From: Rutstroemia sp. NJR-2017a BVV2
Taxonomy: Eukaryota; Ascomycota; Leotiomycetes; Helotiales; Rutstroemiaceae
DNA length: 64,000 nt
Assembly (NCBI GenBank): GCA_002946415.1
Contig: NJPS01000044.1
Location: forward strand, 434,001 to 498,000
Direction of reading: 5' to 3'
A program made the position numbers and the translations under genes. The notes beneath the pieces are model-generated. The model saw only the letters and a list, made by a program, of their open reading frames with translations, did no database searches and was not told where the DNA came from. Position 1 is the stretch's first letter. The number at the start of each line of letters is the position of its first letter. Below, piece after piece: positions 23,652 to 33,913 of this stretch.

Positions 23652-25830
23652 AGGTTAGTGACTGCTTTCCATCTCCAAAATATCGTTCAACGCTCGGTCA
23701 AAAGAAGCAAATGGCATGCAAGAGTCTAGAGGAAAGTGCTCATTGTCACATTGACCAAGTTGCTAGTGATGAACTCATGAAAGTAGTGTTGATCCTCTAC
23801 TTAGATAAAGAAGCCATTCTCCACGGAGCAAAACGTGCAGAAGGATAATAAGGAGAATCACAACTTACCCATGAAATGGAGCGCCTGGTGGAATCTGAAG
23901 CATGGCTCCACATGTTTTCCTATACAAGTCGTTTTCGCTCGTGTATCTGCGGTAAAGTTGTAAGTCTGTTCAAGTTATCAAGAACTGAACATGGCAGTAA
24001 TCCAACTCACTATGCAGCGGTATCTTGCAGACACCGCAATGGTGTTCTTTCAATTTGTTAGCACCAAGTTTGAAACACGGTATAACTGCAAGTTAAAACT
24101 TGAAAGGGAAGGGCTTTATACCCAAGCCTGGCGATTCCTCCCATCTGAAAAGAGCATTTCCTTTAAACAGCCTTTCTTCCGGCGCTATCACGTCCCAGTT
24201 TAGGGAGCACATGTCGAAGTTTTATTCTTGAATAAGTTATAACGATTGAAAGGTGTTCGAATATGCCAGTACGAGTGATTGTGATGACTCGGAGTAAGGA
24301 CAGCCGCGTTTATCTAGTAGACTGTATAGTAGCAAACTTGAAGGTCAGCACCTCTTTTCATATAAGGGTATTCCCAATACGAGCAATGATCAAGCGTCTG
24401 TATTACAATTTGATCTGCCGTCGGCGACAGACCAATATCCATTGCAGAGCTAGGATATGATCAGTCGCCCTGCGGCCCTGTTCTGCGACCATCATGATAA
24501 CTTGAACATTCCTGTAATAAATAAGATGGTTCACGACTCCATGAGTCGCGCAAGACCTCTGGAATAGCGAACACTGAAAGAACATGCGTATATTGACAAG
24601 TTTGAGGTTGAAAAGGGTTGAGTTCTTCAAGATCTCGTCCAAAGCATGCCTTGCCCAGATCGATGGTCTTCCAAAGGGCTCTGGCAGCTCTGCGACTCTG
24701 CGAACAACTCTCAAGGAAGAAGAATACTTACTGAACGGTAGCAAAGTTTAAGTGCCAAAGGAACAGCACAGCAAATTAGCAGTAGCGATCTCCGTGAGCG
24801 AGAGCAAATACCGATGAAGTCTCAAAGGCCAATAGAAGGGTATGGGGTGTAATATTGCAAAGAATTCGTGGCAGATGGAGAGTGCTTGCGTTGAATGATA
24901 ATATATTGAAAATTCTGTGCTGAAAGTCTCTGGAGTCTGGAACTTGATACCTGAGCTGCGTAGAACTGGAGAGAGGCTAGTAGCAATACTTTCCCTTCTG
25001 CGGTTGCCAGAGATGACGACTGGACTTCCTCTGAATCAGATATTGTATTGTGGGCGATGATATGGTGTGGCCTGCTCTAAACGAATAATGGCTATTTGAT
25101 TTGACTTGCGGCAATTTCCTCAGTTTGCCCCAGCATAAGTCCAACAAGTGAATACATTCGGTTTCTAGACTCCATAGAGCTATGTCTCATGAAATGTGAT
25201 AGAAAGCTCCCCTCCTCTTGCGGGAATATGATCAATATCAAGGCCCCTCCAGACACTGACCCCGAAGAGACATCAACGAACCTCGGGTGAAAAAGAAATC
25301 CCATGAAACGATATGCAGAAAGTGGAGCAAGCATTAGAGTTGTTTCTGTCTTACCTAAAGACGGAGTGACTGGGGAGCGGCTGTGTTACTACTGTTTAAC
25401 ATGACTAACCACACGGCTAAGTACACCTCCATCTCCACCACTATCAGTACGGATGCTTTCTTCTAAGGGAAATAGACGCATCACAAACTAGAAAAACACA
25501 CATAGATAAACTCATCTTGCGATAGCTAGACTTACATAATCCATTCAAGTGTCAAGGAAGTTATCACGAAAAACCTAAGCCAAATTCTCCACACAATTCA
25601 CATGAAAAGGGGGCAGAATTTTCAACTTATCAGTCTGTACTCAATCGTCATTGCATCAATGATTCAAAATTCAGTTTCAAAAGCATTACAATTCTTTGTG
25701 ATATTGATTCATACTTTTATCTCCATGGAGTTGATCCGTAGGAGTAATTATTGATGTACCCCCCCTTCACTTGTTGAATAGTAGAAGGATTTCAACCACC
25801 AGAAACCAAAATACCTACTATGCGGCCACC
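23652..25830. other. Intergenic, hypothetical gene to egt1 3' end
   Basis: About 2.2 kb contain only short frames. Two minus frames, 24403-24744 (113 codons) and 25092-25334 (80 codons), have fairly protein-like composition but no recognisable domain, no splice partners and no good start context. The egt1 3' UTR must occupy the right end and the hypothetical gene's promoter the left end. Confidence 0.4.
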
Positions 25831-28800
25831 CTACAAATCACGAACTAGACGTGCACCAGCCCATGTGTATGGATAGTTGCGTTGATACCAGTTGACACTG
25901 AGTTACTTAGTTGAGTACTTGTGATGAAGAAAGAGGGGTAATAATGGTTGGCTTACAAGGTCTTTCTTCCAGCAATGCGAGGATGTGTCGCCCACGACCC
26001 CCCAAGAATAATATTGTGTTTCTCATCGAAGAAATCAGCTAGAAATGTAAGTTAGTCGTTCATTTGATTGGGAACTGTAGTAAGGAGCGTACTAGAATAC
26101 GCAGGATATAGTGTCATTGGTTCAAAGCCTTCATGTCGAGTGAATGGCGAAGAAGTCCATTCCCACACCCCGCCCATCTCTGCTTGTCCTGCAAGTCTGT
26201 GCCCGTCCCCTGTGACGGCGACTGGATGCCAATTTTTAAAACCCACGTTGGCACGATCTAGGTTGGTGAAAAGCTCATTTGAGCTCTCACCAGTTTCAGA
26301 GCCTTGCGATGGTGGGCTCTCTTGTACACCGTCGTTGACAAGATGACTGATATGATAAGCAGAGTCCAAAGATCAATTTAACGAAGTACTTACCCGTTTA
26401 CGGCTGGGACTGTCTTGCCAAGATGTCTCTCTGCTTGCTTGCGGTTGAGACCATCCACATGGCTGTAAATGCTCTGAACTTCTTCAACTGTAGGGATTCG
26501 TCCACCCATCCACTTTGCACAACGTGCTAGCTCATCATAGGAAGCGAAAACGGGGCAATCCAGAGCATACTCAAGCGGTACTAATCCATAAACTGTGCGA
26601 ACGGACTTGCCCTTGAGGTATGCCTTGGTAAGAGGAGCTGGATCTGCCCCAGCTTTAACACCATTAGTGTACCCATTTACATGATCGATTGCATGGCCAA
26701 TTTTTGCCAGTTCATTATCACGTTCCTGAGCCCATGATGCTGGAATATCTGGTCTATGTGTTTGTTCTAGGTATTGAGCATACTGTTCATCTGTTAGAAA
26801 GTCGTGGAAGTCGTTAGTTGGAGGACTTACCTCTTCATTGGTTATCGGCCTTCCTTTAGCTTCGAAACCATGAACGGTGACGGAACGTGGTGGTTTTTCA
26901 TTATCCCTGTATTAATTGTAAGATTAGATTTACATCGACAGGCAGATTTATCATACCATCCGAAGTGCCTGTCGGGCCCAGAATTATCCTCCGGATCTTG
27001 GAGCCCGATAGTGATAGCCTGCTCAGGAATTTTGAACCAATCGTTAGACACGCGCCCTGCTTTTGCCTTCTTCGCCATCGTTTCGAAATCCGGCCTCGGA
27101 GTTGGGGGGACAGTTTTATCACTCTGTAGTAACATGTAAAGAAGAGTCTCCAGATGTTGAGCTTCGTGTTCAAATCCTATCCACAAAGCTCTGCCAAGAC
27201 TCCGTGGTATATCATTTCTTGTATAGAGCTTCTCAACCTTTGCTCTTACATTCTGCTGATAAGATAAAATTTCCTCCAGAGGTGGCCACTCGTCAGGAAT
27301 CTCAGAATGAGCATGGCATAGCTCAGGGTTGTCGACATCTGGATCAATTCCTCTCTCGAATATCTGACGATAGTAAGAAGGTTCGCAAGGTGGTTCTCCG
27401 CTAACTTTATTTAGTTGTATGTCCAGGAATGTCGGAATGTGTCCAAGGTAGAAAATGCAGGCGTTTCGAAGTTTGATTGGTTTCTCCTTCAATTCCTCAT
27501 TCGGGATCATCCCACGTGTGACAATGTCCCATACCGACCAAAGGCCTTTCCATTCTTCAAAAGTAGGAACCGTCGTTGCCGCGTAGACGGCCGGATCTGA
27601 GTTGAAAAGCATTCCGTTCTTTTTGAGCAGATGAAGATCTTTGAAATCCAGGTCGTTAGCATTTTCAGTAGGCGAGAACACCCCCCCAATATAGATAATA
27701 TCCAATGGAAGCTTGATGCAGTAAAATGGGAGAGTGACTTGAATATCAAGCAATTCATAGAGCAAGAAAAGTAGTCGTGGGGTGACTATGAGTAGGATAT
27801 TCGAGTATTTCCGCACATTCCATTTTACCATAGTGTAATTCTTCCAATTAGAAAGTATTCCTGGTAGGATAAGTGTCCAACAGTGATGACTGCGGGAGAT
27901 AGGCTGCAAAATTTCACAACGGAGCCCCATTGTTACCCATTGGGACGGGTAACCCATAAGCCCGCTGGCTTTTGTGCACAATCTACCGGGTAATTGAACC
28001 ACGGGGACTATTTACAAAGAGATTGAACTTACTGTATTCGTCGGTTGAGGCTGACCAACGTTTTACCTCCAACATACCGGCATCATTCCATAACTGTTTT
28101 ATCTCATCGGGGGAATATTTCAAGCTCACTTCCACCTGGACACGTTCGCCAGCCTTGATCTGAATATCCTGCAACGTAACGTCCCGGTTTGGTGTATAGA
28201 ATGCCTGATGTCGACCTCCTTGTTCATCATGAACGTACTCTCCAACTACATTCCAGTCCCGGGGGTCGAAAACATGTTCTCCAAGAACTTCATTGGCGTG
28301 AACTAGACCATTCAGAATAAACCTATACCAAAATTAGACGAGTGGTCGTTGACTTGGAACCAAAAGAGCATAAATAGTTTGCATACTTGTGCGTTACGCC
28401 CTTCTGGTCTATTGGAAGGATGTTAGTATCACTTCTAGCGATGAACTAAGGTCAACGCACCGTTGTAAGCATGGCTGGGTGCTATTAGTTACGTTTCTCC
28501 ATGACTTTAGAGTTTTTGTACTTACTAGATCTTTCCCGGATTACTCGTTGCATCTACGCCAATAAGGAACATATCTGAAGGGCTTAGGACGTCTCTAAAA
28601 CTTTTTAGGAACGAGGGAGCTTCGTGTCTTTTGAAGTTGCCTAGAAGAAATTTAATTGTTGGCCATACAGTCAGCGAGGTAAAGACGAACCGATGCTTGA
28701 GCCTAACGACAGGACACACTTCGGCCGCGAGGCATTCTCTGGCTTCTTCAGCCATTCGAGACCGTCATCGTAAGTCCCGTGAAGACCATGACACTTCACG

Positions 28801-29396
28801 TGTTTGAATGTTGGCGTTTCTTGCAGACTCCGCTCCAGCTCATTCAAGGACAAATCGAGCGCATAGTAGTCGATGTTCTTGCCTGCTACATCCAAAGCTC
28901 GTAAAAGAATACTCACCTTGCGCAGATTACTGTTTATTGTTAGTTCCTAGGCCACAGTACCCATGTTTCAGTCACAAACCCGCTACCTAACTCAACAACT
29001 ATAGAATCTGAAGGTATGTTCTCAGCGATACTTTCCGCGCAACGTTCGAGAACATCAATCTCTGCGTTCACGAGGTAGTACTCAGATAAGTATGTAATCT
29101 GGATATGAATTAGTGTAAAATGACCCCAACCGTAAGCCAAGACTTACTTCTTCATATATTTGCAACCCCCGCTCGTTATAGAGTAGCAGGGTAGGAAGAC
29201 TCTTCAAACCCTTCTGGGGCTTAAGGGATGTCAGGATTTCAGCCTTCAGGTTGAAGTCGCCATCACCACGGCGGATGTCAACAATGTCATTGTGAATTGT
29301 GGGCTCGGGCTTTGTTCCCGTGGATTTTGTCGCATGAAAGGGAAGTCCCTCATAGCTGCTCTCAACAGCGCCGGAAGAAGCACCGAGGATAGTCAT
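25831..29396 (-). CDS. egt1: Egt1, ergothioneine biosynthesis protein (methyltransferase plus sulfoxide synthase)
   Basis: Predicted 865-residue bifunctional enzyme. It trimethylates histidine to hercynine with SAM, then joins hercynine to cysteine using O2 and iron. Thirteen exons: 29396-29148, 29098-28980, 28929-28691, 28640-28526, 28474-28461, 28408-28387, 28322-28033, 27638-26957, 26906-26831, 26782-26394, 26346-26093, 26038-25957 and 25897-25831. The EgtD-like methyltransferase occupies about residues 30-350, with ELGSGNLRK at 119-127. The DinB_2 iron-binding domain follows (about 365-530), with HEAQHLE (His507, His511, Glu513), and His416 as likely third ligand. The FGE-sulfatase-type domain (about 590-865) includes GGVWEWTSSPF at 790-800 and ends ARLVRDL. 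Oddities are a 14-nt exon 5 and a 394-nt intron 7 that is open in the downstream frame. Length fits other fungal Egt1 proteins. Confidence 0.95.
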
Positions 29397-31144
29397 TTCG
29401 GAACAATTGGGCTTGAGAGATGTAGAAACTGGATGTAGATGTAGGTGTTGAGGATGGGACCAGCGAAGTGAAGTGAGGTGAAGATTTTGGGTTGAATACT
29501 GATGAAGCGGACTAATATAGTGCCCGCTTGAGAGCATGTGAGAGGTTCAATGGAGCTCACATACCACTTGTGGACCCCCATTTTGAGACTAGAACAACCG
29601 TATAGACACTAGTCCTACGTAAATGAAAGCAAGGTATGCGGGCTATTATTTTGAAAAAGTACCCGGAAGACAGAATGCCCATGGTTGCAGATGGGTTCTT
29701 TGTTAGTTTCAGTGCATCACCAAGCCCCCACGTCCAAAGACAAGGGTGACCTCATATTACTAAACTTATATTGACCCCGCTGGGTGCCGCTAAGCTATCA
29801 GAAAATAAATTTCCGAGAACGGAAACGATTATACAGGACATCCACTCGGAAGTATCAAAATGCAAGAAGTGTCAAGAAAGGAGTGTCCTCGGTTGTTAAA
29901 TCTACATTCCAACGAGGATCCCACCAATATTCTGGAGATAGTAGATCCTGTATAGGATTGAATGGTTTTATGTGTCAGATACCATTGCAAGGCCGATGAA
30001 GCCAAGCGTCGTCAGGTACGACTGCCAACCTCGAGTAGCTCAATGTGTAGCCATAGACATGTGTCATTGGTCTATCCAATGACGATCAAACTTTGAGACC
30101 TCGGAAATGCGGGGACGCTGAGGGTGGCGTGGTAAAATACGTACGAGTATTACAAGTATATCGGTAGTGCCGCCTCTGACGCCGATGACAAATTAGGTCT
30201 ACTAAGCATGCAGTTTCGCAGAGCGGGCAGCCGAGTTATCAGTTGTAAAACTTACCACAAAGGGTTCGGCATCGTATCTGCGTGGTCTGGAAATCATCAG
30301 CAGCTTCTCGCCGTGGAGTTAAGCTTCGATGAACTTTCCGCTTTAGGATAGTGTTAATGCAGAAGGCGTGAGTGCTTTGTGCAACAGGCTCAGAAACAAG
30401 ATGCGGGCAGGTCGATCTGGTGCGGAGTACATCCAGTACGACCTTTCCGGCAAGTTTCCGCTCTCCCTGTATATCCCTCATGACGACTATCGACATGAAG
30501 TTCCAACTCTGTTGTACCGGTATGACTTGAAGGGCGTACTCATCGAGTCATCATTATTTAGGGGGAAAGCTGTGGGAGCCGAAGGGTTCGAAGCGGGAAA
30601 CAGCTACTTCTCTGTTGTAGACCAAACTACTCGTACGGACAACCGAAGCCGAAATGACCAGTGAAGGAGTTCAGGTTGCAGTTGAACTTCTTTATTAAGG
30701 CGAGACAAGCGCGCTCTGCTCTCCTCATGTGAATAGACAATTGGGCAATGTACGTAGAGCCATACGGCACTGTGATATTCACCTACTGCCTGTGCAGAGA
30801 TTCCTATTCCCCCTCCCGTCCTCTTAAGATTTCTTTTCATATTTCGCAGTCAGTACGGGAGTACTTGGACTATAAGGTCCTCGTCCTCTTTGCAATCAAT
30901 CCAGAACACTCCAAAACTTTTGTACTTCTTGAGTAACTTCAGTCATTCACGTGATTACATCTAATCTTATCTAATCCCGTCGTTGCCCCTGGCGTTTGTT
31001 TACTTCTGCTCGCGAAACTCAAAAATACAGCCCTGGTATTGTAATATTTAACATATCGACCAACTCAAAGGCACAACAGCACCATAACATCTCGTTTGAC
31101 GAAAGGGACCTTGCCAGTGATCTGTGCGGATATCATTTTGCAAA
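29397..31144. promoter_or_regulatory. Divergent intergenic region, egt1 and nuf2
   Basis: About 1.75 kb separate two divergent start codons, so both promoters lie here. A 98-codon plus frame at 30368-30664 looks somewhat protein-like but lacks a recognisable domain and overlaps a minus frame, so I leave it uncalled. CACGTG-like and GATAA-like words occur, but I cannot assign function to them. Confidence 0.45.
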
Positions 31145-32633
31145 ATGGCTTATAATTCTCGAATGAGTCTTGCTCCTAGCTCCCAGCAACAAAATCGAGG
31201 CAGGAAGAAGGAGGAAGAAAGCGATGCATTTATGCGCTTGGTAGGAGATATCTATCCCACATACAATGGACTTTCGCTAACAAATCAGCCCGACAAGGAG
31301 ATTGCAGGATGTATCAGCGATATAGGTGTCCCGTTCACGGCTGCGGATTTGCTGAAGCCCAATCCGTTGCAGATCCAGATGATCTTTGAATGGTTTGCAG
31401 AATTGCTCATGAACACTACTCGAGAAACAGTCGACCCTGCTATGCGTGCAGCATCGGAAGAGATCTGTCAGGACTATCCGGATATCGTACCCAGCGAGAC
31501 GCGGAACTTGATGGGCTTTTACGTCAGCTTGCGCAAACTACTTTACGAGTGCGGTATTACAGATTTCTCTTTTCAGGATTTATACAAGCCAACTCATGAT
31601 CGCCTCGTTAAGATATTCTCATATATCATCAACTTCGTCCGATTCAGGGAGAGTCAGACGCAAGTGATCGATGAACACTTCAACAAAGCCGAAACTACAA
31701 AGGTTAGAATCGAGACACTATACATGGAAAACCAAGAAATGGAGAGTCGATTGGAGGAGATGAAGCGAAACCGCAAGGCCATGGAAGCACATATCGCGGA
31801 GAAAGTCAAGAGGAACGAGGAGCTAAAACGAAGACTTCTGGAACTCCGTCAGAGCCAAGACAAAATGGCCAGAAGATTCGAAGGTCTCACAAAAAAGAAG
31901 AAGGAAATGACGGCAATTTTGGAGGAGAAGACTGCTGCAACCATTGAACTGCGACAAGAAAGTGCTAAGTTGCAACCATACGTACTCCAATCACCGGCAG
32001 CTTTACAAGCATCCTTGACGGAATTGAGCAACGCTCTTACTGCGGACAAGACGCAAATCGATGCACTTGACCGGCGAGCGCGTGCTCTTCAAACCTCTAC
32101 GGACACATTTACAGTTGTGTCAACGGATGTTGCCTCTTGCATTAAACTCTTAGAGGAAATTTCGGTTGAGCTTGCCAAAGAAGAAGAAGAAAATGTACGA
32201 ATTGCTAAACAACGGGACGCATTGGGAGAACGAGGCAACAATGTCCGAGAGGTCGAGCGAACCGAAGGATTGCTGCAGCGGCAGTTGTCCAAATGGCTCG
32301 AACGCACAGAAAAGCTTAGGGATGGTAGCAGAGAAAAGGCTATGACTGCAAAGGAGAGGATGGAAGAACTCCGTGCGGTTCATAGGAAACTTACAGAGGA
32401 GAGGAGTGAGAAGGGCAGAGAGATGGAGAGACGTCGAGTACGAATAGAGCAGACAGAGAAGAAGGTAAACCACTTCATGCCATACAAAACGTCCTTGACA
32501 CTTTACTGACTAGTTACAGATGGCGGATCTTAAGGAGAACATCGAAAATGAAATCCATAGTGCCCACGATGAATTCCTTAAAATGGATTCGCACATCAAA
32601 TTGTACATCACGGAAATGGAACAATCTATCTAA
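31145..32633 (+). CDS. nuf2: Nuf2, Ndc80-complex kinetochore subunit
   Basis: Predicted 477-residue protein. Exons are 31145-32464 and 32520-32633; the 55-nt intron lies near the 3' end. The N-terminal calponin-homology-like Nuf2 domain (about residues 25-165) includes the [16 protein letters not shown] and MQIFEWF-type segments typical of the family. A long coiled coil rich in Glu, Lys and Arg (about 180-475) follows, through which Nuf2 pairs with Ndc80. The complex links kinetochores to microtubules and is essential for chromosome segregation. The start ATG at 31145 has a good context (CAAAATGGC); an upstream in-frame GTG is not used. The second exon supplies the last 38 codons and closes the coiled coil. 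Confidence 0.95.
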
Positions 32634-32810
32634 ATGGTTTTGTGGGATGGGGTTATGATTTGCCTTTATGCTAGATACGCAACGTTGATGAATTGGGTTA
32701 TGAGGAATGGGTGGGCAAATGGCGTTTAGGTATACCTTTTGCAATTACATGATAATGACTTTTCCTCCCGTAAAGAGATCTCAAGCATATGTGCGACCAT
32801 TTCAAATTAC

Positions 32811-33578
32811 CTACCACTCAGCCTTTCCGAACTTGAACCATTTTGCGAATATTCTCCCTACCTCTACAGTTCGCCCGCTCCATCCACTATCCTCATCACC
32901 TAACCCACCCCGCCTTACACTCCCGTTGAGCATGGGAACCCTTTCATCCCACCCGCTCCAGACTCTCCGTCTCGCCTCCCCCTCGTCCTCCAGATCTTCA
33001 TCATTCTGCTCCCACATTCCTTCCTCTAGACATACAACCCCTCTCCCATCTCTACTCCCTGCCTCCACCAGCCCCGCTAGACTCCTTCCCAAACCCTGCG
33101 CGCTCCATTCACTAGTATTCCTGTGTAATTCCACCAGTCCATATACGATCAATCTAGCTTTTTTATCACCTTTCTTCTCCCATGTTCTATTGGGCGGCGC
33201 GGAGACCTTTGAAGGTTGAGGAAGGACAGAAACGTAGGCACGGTAATGGGAGACGGTGGGTATGTAGATTAGGGAGATGTGCCGTGAAACTGAGATTTGG
33301 TGGAGAGTTTTGAGGAGGAGAGGATGTTTTGAGCGTGATGGGTCGGAGGTGTCGTCCGTGGTGGGATTGGGAGGGGATGAAGGAAGATCGTCGTCAGATG
33401 TGGGTGAGTTAGGAGCTGGTGGTCCGTCGGGGGAACTTATTGAGGCTAGAAGGGACTCGAGGAACGCGGCGCGGGGTTTGCAGATTAGGACGGTGGTAGG
33501 ATAGGCCGTATGGTTTAAGATCCAAGTTAGTAATTCTGCCGGAAGAGCTGGAGGGAGGGCAATAAGTGAGGGAGACAT
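32811..33578 (-). CDS. Conserved fungal protein of unknown function
   Basis: Single-exon frame of 255 codons. The N-terminal part (residues 1-50) has alternating hydrophobic strands and helices (LLTWILNHTAYPTTVLIC, then AAFLESLLASI). A Pro/Ser/Asp-rich linker spans about 51-85. The middle (about 88-165) contains ISLIYIPTVSHYRAYVSVL and ARLIVYGLVELHRNTSEWS. The C-terminus ends with RTVEVGRIFAKWFKF. The pattern of strands recalls RecA-like proteins lacking the Walker motif, such as Elongator or recombination accessory subunits, but I cannot assign it. It faces nuf2 convergently with 177 bp between stop codons, and is divergent from the AP-3 beta gene. Confidence 0.75.
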   Translation of the reverse strand: MSPSLIALPPALPAELLTWILNHTAYPTTVLICKPRAAFLESLLASISSPDGPPAPNSPTSDDDLPSSPPNPTTDDTSDPSRSKHPLLLKTLHQISVSRHISLIYIPTVSHYRAYVSVLPQPSKVSAPPNRTWEKKGDKKARLIVYGLVELHRNTSEWSAQGLGRSLAGLVEAGSRDGRGVVCLEEGMWEQNDEDLEDEGEARRRVWSGWDERVPMLNGSVRRGGLGDEDSGWSGRTVEVGRIFAKWFKFGKAEW

Positions 33579-33913
33579 TCTTCGTTCGTTTTGTTCCTCG
33601 ATCTCAAAGGATCAATGTTCTCGTCTTGCCTTTCACGACGTGAGTGTCGAGGTAGGGCTGTGATTAGTGCTGAGGGTTAAGGGGGAATAGTAAATTCATA
33701 CTTATGCCTGTAACTGCAAGATATATATTTGAAAACCATCCCGAATCATCCTAAAATACTTCAGAAACAGTTGGCGTAGCTACGCAATTAAATATATGTC
33801 GTCCTCGCGCCAAATGACGCGATTCAAATTGCGGAATCGCTTACATACCACCCACCCCACTACGAGTTCCCCATTGAGTATGTTCCTCTGCAATCTCACA
33901 TCTCGCTCATGTA
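33579..33913. promoter_or_regulatory. Divergent promoter region, unknown protein and AP-3 beta
   Basis: A 335-bp gap separates two divergent start codons, so a shared bidirectional promoter is likely. It contains an AT-rich stretch near 33690-33800. No specific motif could be assigned. Confidence 0.45.

Noticed and set aside
24403..25334. Two minus frames of 113 and 80 codons
   Set aside because: No recognisable domain and no way to join them with consensus introns.
26842..28002. Calling the 386-codon minus frame as a gene on its own
   Set aside because: Its second half is egt1 exon 8 and part of the next intron. Its first 121 codons are the long intron 7. It is reported only as a possible alternative isoform.
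30368..30664. 98-codon plus frame between egt1 and nuf2
   Set aside because: The composition is plausible but there is no domain, no splice partner and it overlaps a minus frame.
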